64,000 nucleotides of DNA from Pandoraea iniqua (GCF_902459685.1 NZ_CABPSF010000007.1:248001-312000); one strand, 5' to 3'. Positions 9,740-19,370 are shown, numbered from the stretch's first letter. Notes: generated from the sequence alone by a model not told the origin. Made by a program: numbers and translations.

Positions 9740-9774
9740 TTCGTATTGTCCGTACGAAATCGTTCGATTCGAAC
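9740..9774. promoter_or_regulatory. Two adjacent inverted repeats upstream of pyk
   Basis: TTCGTA (9740-9745) pairs with TACGAA (9753-9758) across a 7-base centre, and GTTCGA (9762-9767) pairs with TCGAAC (9769-9774) across a single base. Both lie about 95-125 bases upstream of the pyk start in a region without genes, as expected of operators for a dimeric regulator. The regulator is unknown. Confidence 0.45.
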
Positions 9775-9878
9775 TCAAACGTTCGCAATAAAGCGTGCAA
9801 AACGGCCATGCACGCTCCATTTCCGGACCGACGAACTGGTCCTCCAGCCCCGCCCCACTTAGATCTCCTTCAGTCCAA

Positions 9879-11084
9879 TTAGTTGGCTTGGGCTGCGCGT
9901 TGTTGCAGCACGTCCACGGCCGGCAGGGTCTTGCCTTCCAGGAATTCGAGGAAAGCGCCGCCGCCCGTCGAGATGTAGCTCACCTGATCGGCTATGCCGT
10001 ACTTGGCGATGGCGGCCAGCGTGTCGCCGCCACCGGCGATCGAGAAGCCCTTGGCGGCGGCAATTGCGCGCGCCAGCGTCTCGGTGCCATGACCGAACTG
10101 GTCGAATTCGAACACGCCGACCGGGCCGTTCCAGACGATGGTGCCCGCGCTGCCCAGTTGTTCGGCCAGCTTGGCGGCCGTTTGCGGGCCGATGTCGAGA
10201 ATCATGTCGTCGGCGGCCACGTCGGCGGCGGCCTTCACGGTCGCCTCGGCCGTCGGGCTGAATTCCTTGGCGCAGACCACGTCGGTCGGGATCGGCACCG
10301 ATGCGCCGCGTGCGGCCATGGCGTCGATGATTGCCTTGGCTTCTTCGATCAGATCGGCCTCGGCGAGCGACTTGCCGATCGGCAGGCCGGCGGCCAGCAT
10401 GAACGTGTTGGCGATGCCGCCGCCCACGATCAGTTGGTCGACCTTGTCGGCCAGCGTCTTGAGAATGGTGAGTTTGGTCGAGACCTTCGAGCCGGCGACG
10501 ATAGCCACCAGCGGGCGGGCCGGCGCGTTCAGCGCCTTGCCCAGCGCTTCGAGTTCGGCGGCCAGCAGCGGGCCGGCGCAGGCGGCCGGGGCGTACTTGG
10601 CGATGCCGTGCGTCGTGGCTTCGGCGCGGTGGGCCGTGCCGAACGCGTCGTTCACGTAGACATCGCACAGCTTGGCCATCTTCTGCGCCAGTTCGTCGTT
10701 GTCCTTCTTCTCGCCCTTGTTGACGCGGCAGTTTTCCAGCAGCACGACTGCGCCCGGCGCGACTTCAAAACCGCCGTCGACCCAATTGGCGATGAGCTTC
10801 ACGTCACGGCCGAGCAGTTCCGACAGGCGCTGTGCCACCGGGGCCAGCGAGTCGGCCGGCTTGAATTCGCCTTCCGTGGGACGGCCCAGATGCGACGTGA
10901 CCATCACGGCAGCACCGGCGTCGAGCGCCATCTGGATCGCCGGCACCGAAGCGCGGATCCGCGTGTCTTCCGTGATACGGCCCTCATCGTCCTGCGGCAC
11001 GTTCAGATCGGCGCGGATGAAGACACGTTTGCCGGCGAGGCGGCCCTGAGCGATCAAATCGGAAAGACGTACGACGGAAGCCAT
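9879..11084 (-). CDS. pgk: Phosphoglycerate kinase
   Basis: Phosphoglycerate kinase makes ATP from 1,3-bisphosphoglycerate and ADP. The 401-residue protein has the signature RADLNVP near the N-terminus, [12 protein letters not shown], the hinge region and the C-terminal nucleotide-binding segment with GGGDTLAAI and [14 protein letters not shown]. Length is normal. It is followed on the same strand by pyk and fba. It sits 87 bases downstream of azlD, so it probably has its own promoter in that gap. Confidence 0.97.
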   Translation of the reverse strand: MASVVRLSDLIAQGRLAGKRVFIRADLNVPQDDEGRITEDTRIRASVPAIQMALDAGAAVMVTSHLGRPTEGEFKPADSLAPVAQRLSELLGRDVKLIANWVDGGFEVAPGAVVLLENCRVNKGEKKDNDELAQKMAKLCDVYVNDAFGTAHRAEATTHGIAKYAPAACAGPLLAAELEALGKALNAPARPLVAIVAGSKVSTKLTILKTLADKVDQLIVGGGIANTFMLAAGLPIGKSLAEADLIEEAKAIIDAMAARGASVPIPTDVVCAKEFSPTAEATVKAAADVAADDMILDIGPQTAAKLAEQLGSAGTIVWNGPVGVFEFDQFGHGTETLARAIAAAKGFSIAGGGDTLAAIAKYGIADQVSYISTGGGAFLEFLEGKTLPAVDVLQQRAAQAN

Positions 11085-11171
11085 GAGAATCCGGAATAAA
11101 TAGTGGGAAAAACATGCATTTTAACTGATCCCACCGCCCGATTGACCATTTTGGGTGCCCCGGGGTTTTGC

Positions 11172-11495
11172 TTAGAGGAACAACCGCCCGAGGGTGTAGA
11201 CCGCCATGCCGATGACGATCATCTCGATCATGTTGCGCCGCCAGACGAACCAGCCGGTGGCCGCCACCGCAGCAGCCAGCTTGTGATTGCCGATGTGAAG
11301 CGCGAACTGATGGTCGAGCAGCAGCACCTCAGGCACCACGATGACCGCCAGCGCCGCCGCCGGGGCGTAGCGCAGCGCGCGTTGCAGGCGCTGCGGCAGC
11401 GTCACCCGCTCGCCGGCCAGCAGGAAGAAGGTGCGCGTGAGCACGGTCACGGCGGTCATGGCCACGAAGGCAAACCAGATTTCGAGCGTGCTCAT
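11172..11495 (-). CDS. azlD: AzlD family branched-chain amino acid transport protein
   Basis: This 107-residue protein is the small membrane partner of AzlC in export of branched-chain amino acids or their analogues. It has three to four hydrophobic segments, including WFAFVAMTAVTVLTRTFF, YAPAAALAVIVVPEVLLL and EMIVIGMAVYTLGRLFL, and an RxxR-type loop typical of the family. Its ATG shares bases with the azlC stop codon (TGATG), so translation is coupled. Confidence 0.9.
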   Translation of the reverse strand: MSTLEIWFAFVAMTAVTVLTRTFFLLAGERVTLPQRLQRALRYAPAAALAVIVVPEVLLLDHQFALHIGNHKLAAAVAATGWFVWRRNMIEMIVIGMAVYTLGRLFL

Positions 11496-12277
11496 CAGCG
11501 CTGCCCTCCGCTCAGCTTGCGCGCGTGGCGTGCGGTCAGCTCGTCGCACACCATCCCCGCCGCGAGGGCGCCGACGACGCCCAGCACGAGGTTCAGCCGA
11601 TAGGGCAGATCGAACGCGAGCAACCCGATGACCGACGCCAGCGTCACCGCGAGCAGCATCGAGCGGGTGGTAATCGTGTGCACCATCATTGGAATGAGCG
11701 CTAGCGTGCCCGCGAAGCCCAGCCCCCAGCTGTCGGGCACGAGGGCGCCGAGCATGATGCCGAGGATCGACGACACGTGCCACACCGCCCAGTTGCTGAT
11801 CGTGATGCCGAAGTACGTGCCCTCCTTGCCCGGCACGTACCCATTGGCGAAGTTCTGGTTCATGAACATCACGAAGCCCAGATCGCCGTTCACGTAGCCC
11901 AGCACGATGCGCCGGGGCAGCGACAGATAGGAGAAGTGGGGTTGCAGCGCCGCGCTGAAGATCACGAAGCGCAGATTGACGATGGCAACCGTGAGCAGAA
12001 TCGTCCAGAGCGGCATGCCGGCGGCGAAGAGGGGCAGCGTGGCCAACTGCGCCGAGCCGGCATAGAGCATCAGGCTCATGCCGATGGCTTGCGGCACGGT
12101 GAGCACCGATTTGCTCATGGCCACCCCGGTCACGAGGCCCCACGAGAAGATGGCAGGCAACAGCGGCGAAATAATGCGAAAACCGGCCGCGAACCCTTCA
12201 CGTTCAGCGGCTGGCAAACGAAGCGTTGGCATGGTCTTGGGGGCGAGCGCCGTGGCAAGCGACGCACTGGATGGCAT
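11495..12277 (-). CDS. azlC: AzlC family branched-chain amino acid exporter subunit
   Basis: The 260-residue membrane protein is the large subunit of the AzlCD (YgaZH-like) exporter. Family features include the segment LPAIFSWGLVTGVAMSKS, LMLYAGSAQLATLPLF and the VNLRFVIFSAALQPHF stretch, with about seven hydrophobic segments. It overlaps azlD by one base. The upstream gap holds two short palindromes that could be operators for a local regulator. The N-terminal 20 residues before the first conserved segment are poorly conserved in character, so a start a few codons downstream is possible. Confidence 0.9.
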   Translation of the reverse strand: MPSSASLATALAPKTMPTLRLPAAEREGFAAGFRIISPLLPAIFSWGLVTGVAMSKSVLTVPQAIGMSLMLYAGSAQLATLPLFAAGMPLWTILLTVAIVNLRFVIFSAALQPHFSYLSLPRRIVLGYVNGDLGFVMFMNQNFANGYVPGKEGTYFGITISNWAVWHVSSILGIMLGALVPDSWGLGFAGTLALIPMMVHTITTRSMLLAVTLASVIGLLAFDLPYRLNLVLGVVGALAAGMVCDELTARHARKLSGGQR

Positions 12278-12646
12278 TGCGGGGCAAAGCGGTCCCGACG
12301 GCGCCCGGCACGCCCGTTCGCCCGCCTGGCGTTGCCGGATTGTCTCCTGAATATATTCATCATCTATGGCGGACGACAGGCCATTATAGTCACGGTAAAT
12401 AGTTGCTTAGTAAGCTAAGCGGCAGTTACTGCCGGTTTTTGCAGGTACAACGCATGAGGTGTCGCATATGCGCCACGTTGGGGTGGCGATGGCCCGTGCG
12501 ACGCGCGCCGGTGCGTGCCGCGAGCCGTCCGCAAAGGGGTCGGCTGCTTTACAATAGCGACTTTTGGTGAGCACGCCGCCCCGTACGGTGAGCCGTGCCG
12601 GCCCCGAAATTCCGAATACCCGAACACCCATCACGGTCTGAACCCC
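12278..12646. other. Divergent intergenic region between azlC and the zinc-finger gene
   Basis: This 369-base stretch contains no supportable gene. Two short palindromes are visible: GAATATATTC at 12349-12358 and GCTTAG-TAAG-CTAAGC at 12405-12420, in a locally AT-richer stretch (about 12345-12420) that likely holds the azlC promoter. The part from 12480 to 12646 is GC-rich and should carry the promoter for the zinc-finger gene, but I see no clear hexamers. Confidence 0.5.
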
Positions 12647-12844
12647 ATGAGCGAAGTCAAACAAATGCCGATCGTCGAAGTCGGCGCCGAAGATCTGCCG
12701 GTGCATTGCCCGAACCCGAAGATGGAAGCCTGGAGCGCCCATCCCCGCGTGTTCATCGATGTGACCCATGGCGAAGCCGCCTGCCCGTACTGCGGCACGC
12801 GCTATCGCCTGAAGGCCGGTGTGGTACTCAAGGGTCACCACTAA
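12647..12844 (+). CDS. Zinc-finger domain protein (CHCC type)
   Basis: This 65-residue protein has a CHCC-type zinc site: Cys21, a histidine at 32 or 41, and the CPYC pair (Cys46, Cys49). It resembles the small NDUFS6-like zinc-finger proteins common in beta-proteobacteria, where the gene often sits directly before waaF as it does here (104 bases upstream). The start ATG 12647 gives SEVKQMP and the expected length. The molecular role is not known. Confidence 0.85.
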   Translation: MSEVKQMPIVEVGAEDLPVHCPNPKMEAWSAHPRVFIDVTHGEAACPYCGTRYRLKAGVVLKGHH

Positions 12845-12947
12845 GCTGCCTGACAGGTCATGCAAGTCCTGACCGTGCGGGCGAAGTCGCCGTGCCGGTC
12901 ACCTGTGAGTTTCATCGCTACGCTTAACGTTTAGAGTCTCCGCCACG

Positions 12948-13973
12948 ATGCATAAAGCCTTGGTGATCGCCCCCAACTGGATTGGGGACGCGCTGATGGC
13001 GCAGCCGTTGTTTACCCTGCTCAAGCGTCTGCATCCGCGTCTGACCATCGACGCGATCGCACCGAGCTGGGTCGCCCCGGTTCTGGAGCGCATGCCGGAG
13101 ATTTCGCGCGTGGTCTCGACCGACCTCGCGCACGGCAAGTTGCAGCCGCTCGCGCGTTATCAGCTCGCGAGCGTGCTCGCCGACGAGGGTTACGACGCCG
13201 CCTATGTGCTGCCGAATTCCTTCAAGTCGGCGCTGATTCCGTGGCTGGCGCGCATTCCGTTGCGCATCGGCTACAAGGGCGAGCAGCGCTACGGCCTGCT
13301 CAACGTGCGCCACGCCAATCCGCGCAAGGACGAGCGCCCGCCGATGGTGCGGCATTACGCTGCGCTGGCGTTTGCGCCCGGTGCCAAGCTGCCCGAAACG
13401 CTGCCGACGCCGCGTATCGAAGCCGACTTGAACGAATCGGCGCGCGTGTTTGCGCGCTTCGGCCTCGATCTGCGTGTGCCGCTCGTGGTGTTCTGCCCGG
13501 GCGCCGAGTTCGGGCCGGCCAAGCGCTGGCCGCCGGGCCACTTCGCGCAGCTGGCACAACTGGTGCGCCGCTCGTTCCCGTATGCGCAGATCATCGCGCT
13601 CGGTTCGGGCAAGGACGGTGCGCTGGCCCAGCAGATCGCTGCCGACGCCCCGTTCGTGCGCAACCTGTGCGGTCAGACGTCACTGGCGGAAGCCTGTGCG
13701 TTGCTGGCACGCGCCAACGCCGTGGTGAGCAACGATTCCGGGCTCATGCACGTGACGGCTGCCCTGCGCCGCCCGCAGATCGCGCTGTTCGGATCGTCCG
13801 ATCCGCGCCACACCCCGCCGCTGTCCGATCAAGCCCACATCCTGTGGCTACAATTGGAATGCAGCCCGTGTTTCGCGCGCGAGTGTCCGCTGGGCCATAC
13901 GCGCTGCCTGAACGAGCTGATGCCGGAGCATGTGTTCGCCAATCTGCGCAACATTCTGCTCACGCAGCGGTAA
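12948..13973 (+). CDS. waaF: ADP-heptose:LPS heptosyltransferase II
   Basis: WaaF adds the second L-glycero-D-manno-heptose to the LPS inner core. The 341 residues form a GT9 family two-domain glycosyltransferase: the N-terminal motif NWIGDALMAQPLF with the conserved GD, a central FKSALIPWLARIPLRIGY, and in the C-terminal domain FCPGAEFGPAKRWP and SNDSGLMHVTAAL, which bind the ADP-heptose. It acts at the cytoplasmic face of the inner membrane. Length is normal. The next gene is 48 bases away on the same strand. Confidence 0.96.
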   Translation: MHKALVIAPNWIGDALMAQPLFTLLKRLHPRLTIDAIAPSWVAPVLERMPEISRVVSTDLAHGKLQPLARYQLASVLADEGYDAAYVLPNSFKSALIPWLARIPLRIGYKGEQRYGLLNVRHANPRKDERPPMVRHYAALAFAPGAKLPETLPTPRIEADLNESARVFARFGLDLRVPLVVFCPGAEFGPAKRWPPGHFAQLAQLVRRSFPYAQIIALGSGKDGALAQQIAADAPFVRNLCGQTSLAEACALLARANAVVSNDSGLMHVTAALRRPQIALFGSSDPRHTPPLSDQAHILWLQLECSPCFARECPLGHTRCLNELMPEHVFANLRNILLTQR

Positions 13974-14021
13974 GTTTCGCCCCCGGTTAGTCCTAACGGT
14001 TAAACCCAACGGTAAATCCTC

Positions 14022-14477
14022 ATGCCACGTTTTGTCCGCCTGTTCGATGCCGCCAGTGAAACCATCACGGCCTTTTATGACGCGCTGCGCAGGGGCCAGA
14101 CGGATCGTGCGATGTCGCTGTGGGCGAACGAAGACTTCGTGAGCTACATCCGCCCCGACGGTACGCGCTGGGACGGTCTGGAGCAGATTCGCAGCGGGCT
14201 GGTCGCGCAGTTCTCGCAGAGTGTGGTGTTGATCGATTCGCTCGATACGACCGAGTACGACACCGTCGGCACCGTCGTGCACACCGCCACCGAAGCGATG
14301 CGCGTGGGCAAGGAAGATGCTGGGCAGACGACCGCCCAGCTCATTCACACGACGTACGTGCTGGTGCACGAGCAAGGGGACTGGCGCTTCGCGCACATCC
14401 ATTCGAGCCCGCTGCCGCAGCACGCCGTCGAGCAATTCAGTTTGATGATGCACGCCCGTCCGGACGGGCTGCACTGA
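14022..14477 (+). CDS. NTF2/SnoaL-like domain protein
   Basis: This 151-residue protein fits the NTF2-like alpha+beta cone fold: an N-terminal helix AASETITAFYDALRRG, the strand-helix element RWDGLEQIRSGLVAQF, and C-terminal strands TTYVLVHEQGDWRFAHIHSSPLP. That pattern is common to DUF4440 and SnoaL-like proteins, which may bind small ligands or act as steroid-isomerase-like enzymes. No catalytic residues can be named with confidence. It lies between waaF and a YheT-type hydrolase, all on the plus strand with short gaps, so the genes may form one transcript. Confidence 0.75.
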   Translation: MPRFVRLFDAASETITAFYDALRRGQTDRAMSLWANEDFVSYIRPDGTRWDGLEQIRSGLVAQFSQSVVLIDSLDTTEYDTVGTVVHTATEAMRVGKEDAGQTTAQLIHTTYVLVHEQGDWRFAHIHSSPLPQHAVEQFSLMMHARPDGLH

Positions 14478-14501
14478 TCGTCACAAGGTCATGAGGTCAA
14501 C

Positions 14502-15539
14502 ATGACGGCCCGGCCAGCGACATTTTTCCCGCCCGATTACCGGTCGCCCCGGTGGTTGCCCGACGGGCACAGCCAGACGATTTACCCGGCGCTGCTGGGC
14601 CGGCGTCCGCCCGTCGAATTCCGGCGCGAGACGTGGGATACCCCCGACGGCGATTTCGTCGACGTCGACTGGCTGGTCGCCCCACCGGCATCGGACAAGG
14701 CACCGCCCGCCCCGACCGGGCTTGTCGAAACACCGCTCGTCGTGTTGTTCCACGGGTTGGAAGGCAGTTCCGACAGTCATTACGCGCGCACGCTGATGCG
14801 TGAAGTCGAAGCGCTCGGCTGGCGCGGCGTCATTCCCCACTTTCGCAGTTGCAGCGGCCGCATGAACCGTGCGCCGCGCTTTTACCATTCGGGCGACAGC
14901 ACCGAGATCGACTGGATACTGCGGCGCTTGCGCTCGCATGTGTCGGGGCCGATGTTTGCGGCGGGCGTGTCGCTGGGCGGCAACGTGTTGCTGCGCTGGC
15001 TCGGCGAGCGCGAAGGGGATGCTGCGCAGATCGTGACTGCGGCGAGTGCCGTGTCCGCACCGCTCGATCTGCGTGCCGGTGGACTGGCGCTTTCGCACGG
15101 CTTCAACATGGTGTACACGCGCAACTTTCTCGGCACGCTCAAGAAGAAGGCTCTCGCCAAGTTGGAGCAGTACCCGGGGCTGTATGACCGCGATCTGATG
15201 ATGTCGGCGCGCGATCTCGGCGAGTTCGATCATGTGGTGACGGCGCCGTTGCATGGTTATCACAGCGCGTTTGATTACTACACGCGGGCGTCAAGCAAAC
15301 CGATCTTGCCGGCCATTGAAGTGCCGACGCTGGTGCTCAACGCGCGCAACGATCCGTTCCAGCCGGCCAGCGCGTTGCCCGGCGAGGCCGATGTCGGCCG
15401 CTTCGTGCATTTGTTGCAACCGGCCAATGGCGGGCATGTCGGCTTCATGAGCGGTCCGTTTCCGGGCGGCATGACGTGGATGCCGCGTACCGTCGTCGAT
15501 TACTTCCGCCAATTCCTTCCCCGAGCACCCCATGGATGA
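14502..15539 (+). CDS. YheT family alpha/beta hydrolase
   Basis: The start ATG 14502 has GAGGT eight bases upstream. The 345-residue protein carries the lipase-like oxyanion stretch LFHGLEGSSDSHYA and the nucleophile elbow GVSLGG with Ser157. The catalytic aspartate is likely in NARNDPFQ and the histidine in NGGHVGF near the C-terminus. The N-terminal SPRWLPDGHSQTIYPAL is characteristic of the YheT/AB-hydrolase 4 group. The substrate is unknown. Its last eight bases overlap the next gene. Confidence 0.92.
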   Translation: MTARPATFFPPDYRSPRWLPDGHSQTIYPALLGRRPPVEFRRETWDTPDGDFVDVDWLVAPPASDKAPPAPTGLVETPLVVLFHGLEGSSDSHYARTLMREVEALGWRGVIPHFRSCSGRMNRAPRFYHSGDSTEIDWILRRLRSHVSGPMFAAGVSLGGNVLLRWLGEREGDAAQIVTAASAVSAPLDLRAGGLALSHGFNMVYTRNFLGTLKKKALAKLEQYPGLYDRDLMMSARDLGEFDHVVTAPLHGYHSAFDYYTRASSKPILPAIEVPTLVLNARNDPFQPASALPGEADVGRFVHLLQPANGGHVGFMSGPFPGGMTWMPRTVVDYFRQFLPRAPHG

Positions 15540-16221
15540 GATCGTTCGACAGGCCATGGCCAAGTGGCCCAACGTGCCGCACTGCTACGGCTGGCTCTCG
15601 CTCGACCGTCGCGGGCAGTGGCGCATGCGCGACGAGGCTGCGCAGGCGGCGGGCACGGCGGGCGATCCGATTCGCCACACGGCATTGCTGGCGTTCATCG
15701 CTCGCAATTACGACAGTGACGAAGCGGGACGGTGGTATTTCCAGAACGGCCCGCAGCGCGTGTATGTCGGGCTGGCGTATGCGCCGTTCGTCGTGCGACT
15801 GTCGTGGGATGCCGCGGCGAACGAGGGCAAGGGTGCACCGGTGCTGACGGATCAGTTGGGGCATGCGTTCGTGCCGCAGGCTTGTCTGCTCGATGAGGAT
15901 GGCAACGTGGCGTTTGTTGGAGAGACGCCGGTTGGGCTTGGGAGTGGTGGGAATGGCGAAGACGATGCGGGTGATCGCGTTCGCCCCGTTGCGCCGCTGG
16001 CCCTGCTGCACGATCACGACATCGATCTGCTGACGCGCGTCTCCGATCTGGCGCAGGCCGCCGAAATCGCGCAAACCGCTGACGACACGGCAGACGCCGA
16101 AGCCGCAGTTCGACTGCATTGGCAGAACGGTGAATCGTTACCGTTCACCACCGTGCATGCGGGCACGTTGCCAAAGACGTATGGGTTCGAGCGGGATCCG
16201 CAGGCCGACGGGACAAATTAG
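15532..16221 (+). CDS. Conserved hypothetical protein
   Basis: This 229-residue protein begins inside the YheT hydrolase gene, so the two are probably translationally coupled. It has no signal peptide or membrane segment. The N-terminal half reads NVPHCYGWLSLDRRGQWRMRD followed by a conserved-looking central block with GRWYFQNGPQRVYVGL. An Ala/Asp-rich stretch near 160-205 is probably a linker, and the end reads SLPFTTVHAGTLPKTYGFERDP. A family of unknown function (a DUF2946-type name) is often attached to genes in this position in Burkholderiales, but I cannot verify that here. No function is proposed. Confidence 0.75.
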   Translation: MDEIVRQAMAKWPNVPHCYGWLSLDRRGQWRMRDEAAQAAGTAGDPIRHTALLAFIARNYDSDEAGRWYFQNGPQRVYVGLAYAPFVVRLSWDAAANEGKGAPVLTDQLGHAFVPQACLLDEDGNVAFVGETPVGLGSGGNGEDDAGDRVRPVAPLALLHDHDIDLLTRVSDLAQAAEIAQTADDTADAEAAVRLHWQNGESLPFTTVHAGTLPKTYGFERDPQADGTN

Positions 16222-16246
16222 CAAGTCACGGGAACGGCTGCCCTCT

Positions 16247-17815
16247 TCACCCAAACTGCTTGAAGTCCTTCTCGTCTTCCTTGTCTTCTTTATAGCGACG
16301 TTGGAATTCGTGCAGTCGTGCGTCGATGGTCGACATCTCGTAGAAGTCGGCGTCGCCGGCGTCTCGGGCGAGTTTCAACTGGCTGACGGCGGCCATCCAT
16401 TGGCCTTGTAGCGCGTACTGCTCAGCCAGCGCTTCATGCTGCTTGGCACGCTTGCCGCCTGCCGCCCACGCACCCGCCAATGCGCGCCACCAGATCGGCT
16501 CACTGCGATAGCGCTCGACCTGATCCTTCAGAAATTTGGTGGCTTCGGGAATTCGCTGACTGGCCACCAGCGCATCCGCATAGGCCATGTCGGACGCCTG
16601 TGACAGCGGGAACGCCGCCCGCGCCTCCGTGGCAATGCGCAGCGCCTCGGCCGGCTTGCCCTGCATGCGCGCGATGTCGGACGCCAGCACCGCCAGACTC
16701 GGCGTGCCTACGCCCGTACCGCCAAACGCGGCACGCGACTTCTCCAGCGCCTCGCGCGCCGGCTCCCAGCGATGTTGCTTGTACTCCGCCAACGCCACCG
16801 CATACCATGCGCCCGCAACGCTCGGTGCCGTCTGCGAGCGAATGGCCGTGCGTTGCGCATCGGCAATCGTCGCGAAATCGCTCGCCGACTTCTGCTGCAA
16901 CACCAACGAACGCGCCCGCGCAAACGCATATTCCGGCGATTGCTCCGGCTGACGATAGCCGGCGTTGCGCGAACGGTTAAGCATGTCGGCAATGCGCTCG
17001 GTCGTCAGCGGGTGAGTGCGGACATACTCGGGCACGCCCGCTTCGTTGATCGCATCCGCACGTTGCAGGCGCTCGAAGAACGTCGGCATCGCATACGTAT
17101 CGAAGCCCGCCGCTTGCAGCAACTGAAAGCCGACACGATCGGCTTCGCGTTCGGCATCGCGCGAGAAACGCAGTTGCCGATCCACCGCCAACCCCTGCCC
17201 GCCCATCGCGATGCCCATCCCCAGATCGGAGCTGCGCGCGCCAATCCCGGCGAGCAAGCCAAGCAGCATGCCGCCAAGCGCAATCCACGAGTTCTGCGCC
17301 TGCTGTCCGAGCATTCGCGCGATGTGGTGCTGCAAGACGTGTCCCGTCTCGTGGCCGACCACCGACGCGAGTTCCGATTCGGTACGCGTCGTGACGATCA
17401 AGCCGGTATTGATGCCGATGAACCCGCCGGGGAGCGAAAACGCATTGATGGCGGCGTCGCGCACCACGAAGAACTCGAAGCTCTGACTCGCATCGAGCCC
17501 CACCTTGCGCGTGGCCGCGACCAGCTTGCCGCCAAGCGTATTGATGTAATCGGAGAGCAGCAGATCGGAGAGATAGTCGGGGTCGGCGCGAATCTCGCGC
17601 ATCACCCGCTCGCCGAGCTTGCGTTCCATCGCGGGAGATAAATCGGAAGCCGAACTTTGTCCGAGTGTCGGCAGCGACTGCGCCGCCGCTTGTGTGGGCA
17701 CCACGGCCGCCGCGAACGTCATCACGCTCATCACCGGCAGCAACGCCCAAGCGACGGCCCGCCGCCAAGGGGAAGTGCGTGACAAAGCGCGGAACGAACG
17801 TGATGAACGCGTCAT
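16247..17815 (-). CDS. Periplasmic M48 family metalloprotease with TPR region (BepA-like)
   Basis: I place the start at ATG 17815 (522 residues), which gives an Arg-rich N-terminus, a hydrophobic signal segment (about 20-45, ending TQAAAQ) and then mature sequence. An upstream extension to 17926 lacks these features. The peptidase M48 zinc site is HETGH (155-159), with the third ligand in [10 protein letters not shown] (about 221-230). A C-terminal alpha-helical region rich in Ala and Arg reads as tetratricopeptide-like. The arrangement matches BepA/YfgC, which assists outer-membrane protein and LptD assembly in the periplasm. It is divergent from moaC and convergent with the hypothetical gene before it. 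Confidence 0.92.
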   Translation of the reverse strand: MTRSSRSFRALSRTSPWRRAVAWALLPVMSVMTFAAAVVPTQAAAQSLPTLGQSSASDLSPAMERKLGERVMREIRADPDYLSDLLLSDYINTLGGKLVAATRKVGLDASQSFEFFVVRDAAINAFSLPGGFIGINTGLIVTTRTESELASVVGHETGHVLQHHIARMLGQQAQNSWIALGGMLLGLLAGIGARSSDLGMGIAMGGQGLAVDRQLRFSRDAEREADRVGFQLLQAAGFDTYAMPTFFERLQRADAINEAGVPEYVRTHPLTTERIADMLNRSRNAGYRQPEQSPEYAFARARSLVLQQKSASDFATIADAQRTAIRSQTAPSVAGAWYAVALAEYKQHRWEPAREALEKSRAAFGGTGVGTPSLAVLASDIARMQGKPAEALRIATEARAAFPLSQASDMAYADALVASQRIPEATKFLKDQVERYRSEPIWWRALAGAWAAGGKRAKQHEALAEQYALQGQWMAAVSQLKLARDAGDADFYEMSTIDARLHEFQRRYKEDKEDEKDFKQFG

Positions 17816-17852
17816 GGAAATGGGCGCGGCATGGCGCAGGTCATTCGAGGCT

Positions 17853-17869
17853 GCTGCTATGATAGCAGC
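17853..17869. promoter_or_regulatory. Palindrome over a candidate -10 element upstream of moaC
   Basis: GCTGCTAT and ATAGCAGC form perfect 8-base arms around one central base. The sequence includes TATGAT, a good -10 hexamer for the moaC direction, and lies between the divergent M48 and moaC starts. It could be an operator shared by both genes. The regulator is unknown. Confidence 0.45.
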
Positions 17870-17932
17870 CAAGTGTGGACGTTCCCGGCGTGTTTCCCGA
17901 CGGGCTCCGCACATCACATTTGGCACCTATCC

Positions 17933-18409
17933 ATGGCAGAACTCACCCATTTCGACACCGCTGGTCAGGCCCATATGGTCGACGTCGGCGGTAAGGACAG
18001 CACGCACCGCATTGCCGTAGCACGCGGCACCATCCTGATGAAACCCGAAACGCTCGCGCTGATTCGCACAGGCACCGCGAAGAAAGGCGACGTGCTGGGC
18101 ATCGCGCGCATTGCCGCCATTCAAGGCGCCAAGCGCACGGCAGATTTGATTCCGCTGTGCCACCCGTTGGCGCTCACGCGCGTGACGGTCGAGTTTCTCG
18201 TCGACGACGGCGCGAATGCCGTCCATTGCCGCACGCAGGTGGAAACCATCGGCCGCACGGGCGTTGAGATGGAAGCCCTCACGGCCGTGCAAGTCGGCCT
18301 GCTGACGATCTACGACATGTGCAAAGCCGTCGATCGCGGCATGACCATTACCGACGTGCGCGTGCTGGAGAAGCACGGCGGCAAGTCGGGCGACTGGGTC
18401 GCGGCGTAA
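17933..18409 (+). CDS. moaC: Cyclic pyranopterin monophosphate synthase MoaC
   Basis: MoaC converts the MoaA product 3',8-cyclo-GTP to cyclic pyranopterin monophosphate in molybdenum cofactor synthesis. The 158 residues carry [14 protein letters not shown], the [11 protein letters not shown] active-site stretch, [12 protein letters not shown] and the C-terminal [19 protein letters not shown]. Length is normal for stand-alone MoaC. The start at ATG 17933 removes unrelated upstream sequence. It is the only molybdopterin biosynthesis gene in the window, although a molybdenum hydroxylase needing this cofactor is encoded at 47926-50994. Confidence 0.96.
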   Translation: MAELTHFDTAGQAHMVDVGGKDSTHRIAVARGTILMKPETLALIRTGTAKKGDVLGIARIAAIQGAKRTADLIPLCHPLALTRVTVEFLVDDGANAVHCRTQVETIGRTGVEMEALTAVQVGLLTIYDMCKAVDRGMTITDVRVLEKHGGKSGDWVAA

Positions 18410-18440
18410 CCAGCGACTTTCGCGAGCGGCCGGGGGGACA

Positions 18441-19325
18441 TCACTTCCCTCGCGACGCCGTCCACTGCACGGCGAGAATGCTTGCGAACACCATCGCGAG
18501 CCCGACAAACGCTACCCCCGTAATCGCCTGCCCCAGTAACACCCATCCCAACACCACGGCCGTCAGCGGACTCAACAACCCGAGCGACGACACCGCGACC
18601 GGCGCAAGACGCGCAATCCCGCGAAACCACAACGCGTAAGCCAGCAACGCCCCCGCCACCGACAAATACAGATATCCCAGCGTCTGTAACGTTGTGAGCG
18701 ACGGCAGCGGCGCGTCGACGAACAGCGCCAACGGCGCCAGCATCAACCCGCCCAGCACCAACTGCCAGCCCGTCAACGCGAGCACCGGCATGTCCACGCG
18801 CCAGCGACGCGTGAGATAAGTCCCCGTCGCCATGCTCGCGGCCCCCGCGAGCGCCGCCAGAATGCCTACCGGCTCGAACACCGTCGTCGGCGAAAGCAGC
18901 AGGATCGCCATGCCGACCACACCCGCCACCGCCGCCCACACCGTGGGAGCCAACGGCCGATTGCGCTCTACACCCCACGCCAAGCCCATGACCAATAACG
19001 GCTGAATCGCGCCGACAACCGCAGCCAAGCCGCCCGGCAAGCGATATGCCGCCACGAACAGCAACGCCTGAAATGCGCCGATGTTCAACGCCGAGAGCAC
19101 CAGCAACCGCCCCCAATCGCGCGTCACCGGCCATCGGCGCGCGTAGATCAGCAGCAACAGCCCCGACGGCAACACACGAATCAGTGCGGCGGTGAAAGGC
19201 CGGTCCGGTGGCAAAAGCTGCGTCGTCACGATGTAGGTCGATCCCCAGATCATCGGGGCCAAGGCCGTCAGCAACACGTCGATCCAGTTCAATCGCGCGG
19301 GCGAAATCAACGTCGAAGTCGTCAT
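18441..19325 (-). CDS. EamA family (drug/metabolite) transporter
   Basis: The 294-residue membrane protein has about ten hydrophobic segments arranged as two EamA repeats, with the N-terminal pattern ALAPMIWGSTYIVTTQLLPPDRP typical of the RhaT/YdcZ-like DMT group. It is divergent from a MarR-family gene with 77 bases between the starts, and that gap holds two copies of a likely MarR operator. The arrangement suggests that the regulator represses the transporter until its ligand, probably the exported compound, appears. The substrate cannot be read from the sequence. Confidence 0.9.
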   Translation of the reverse strand: MTTSTLISPARLNWIDVLLTALAPMIWGSTYIVTTQLLPPDRPFTAALIRVLPSGLLLLIYARRWPVTRDWGRLLVLSALNIGAFQALLFVAAYRLPGGLAAVVGAIQPLLVMGLAWGVERNRPLAPTVWAAVAGVVGMAILLLSPTTVFEPVGILAALAGAASMATGTYLTRRWRVDMPVLALTGWQLVLGGLMLAPLALFVDAPLPSLTTLQTLGYLYLSVAGALLAYALWFRGIARLAPVAVSSLGLLSPLTAVVLGWVLLGQAITGVAFVGLAMVFASILAVQWTASRGK

Positions 19326-19331
19326 GATTAT

Positions 19332-19351
19332 TTATCTTCAATTCAAGATAA
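19332..19351. promoter_or_regulatory. Candidate MarR operator, copy 1
   Basis: TTATCTTCAATTCAAGATAA is an inverted repeat with perfect 7-base arms (TTATCTT/AAGATAA). It lies seven bases before the start codon of the EamA transporter and has the size expected of a MarR dimer site. Confidence 0.7.
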
Positions 19352-19370
19352 ATTGCAGTTTGGTATCATT

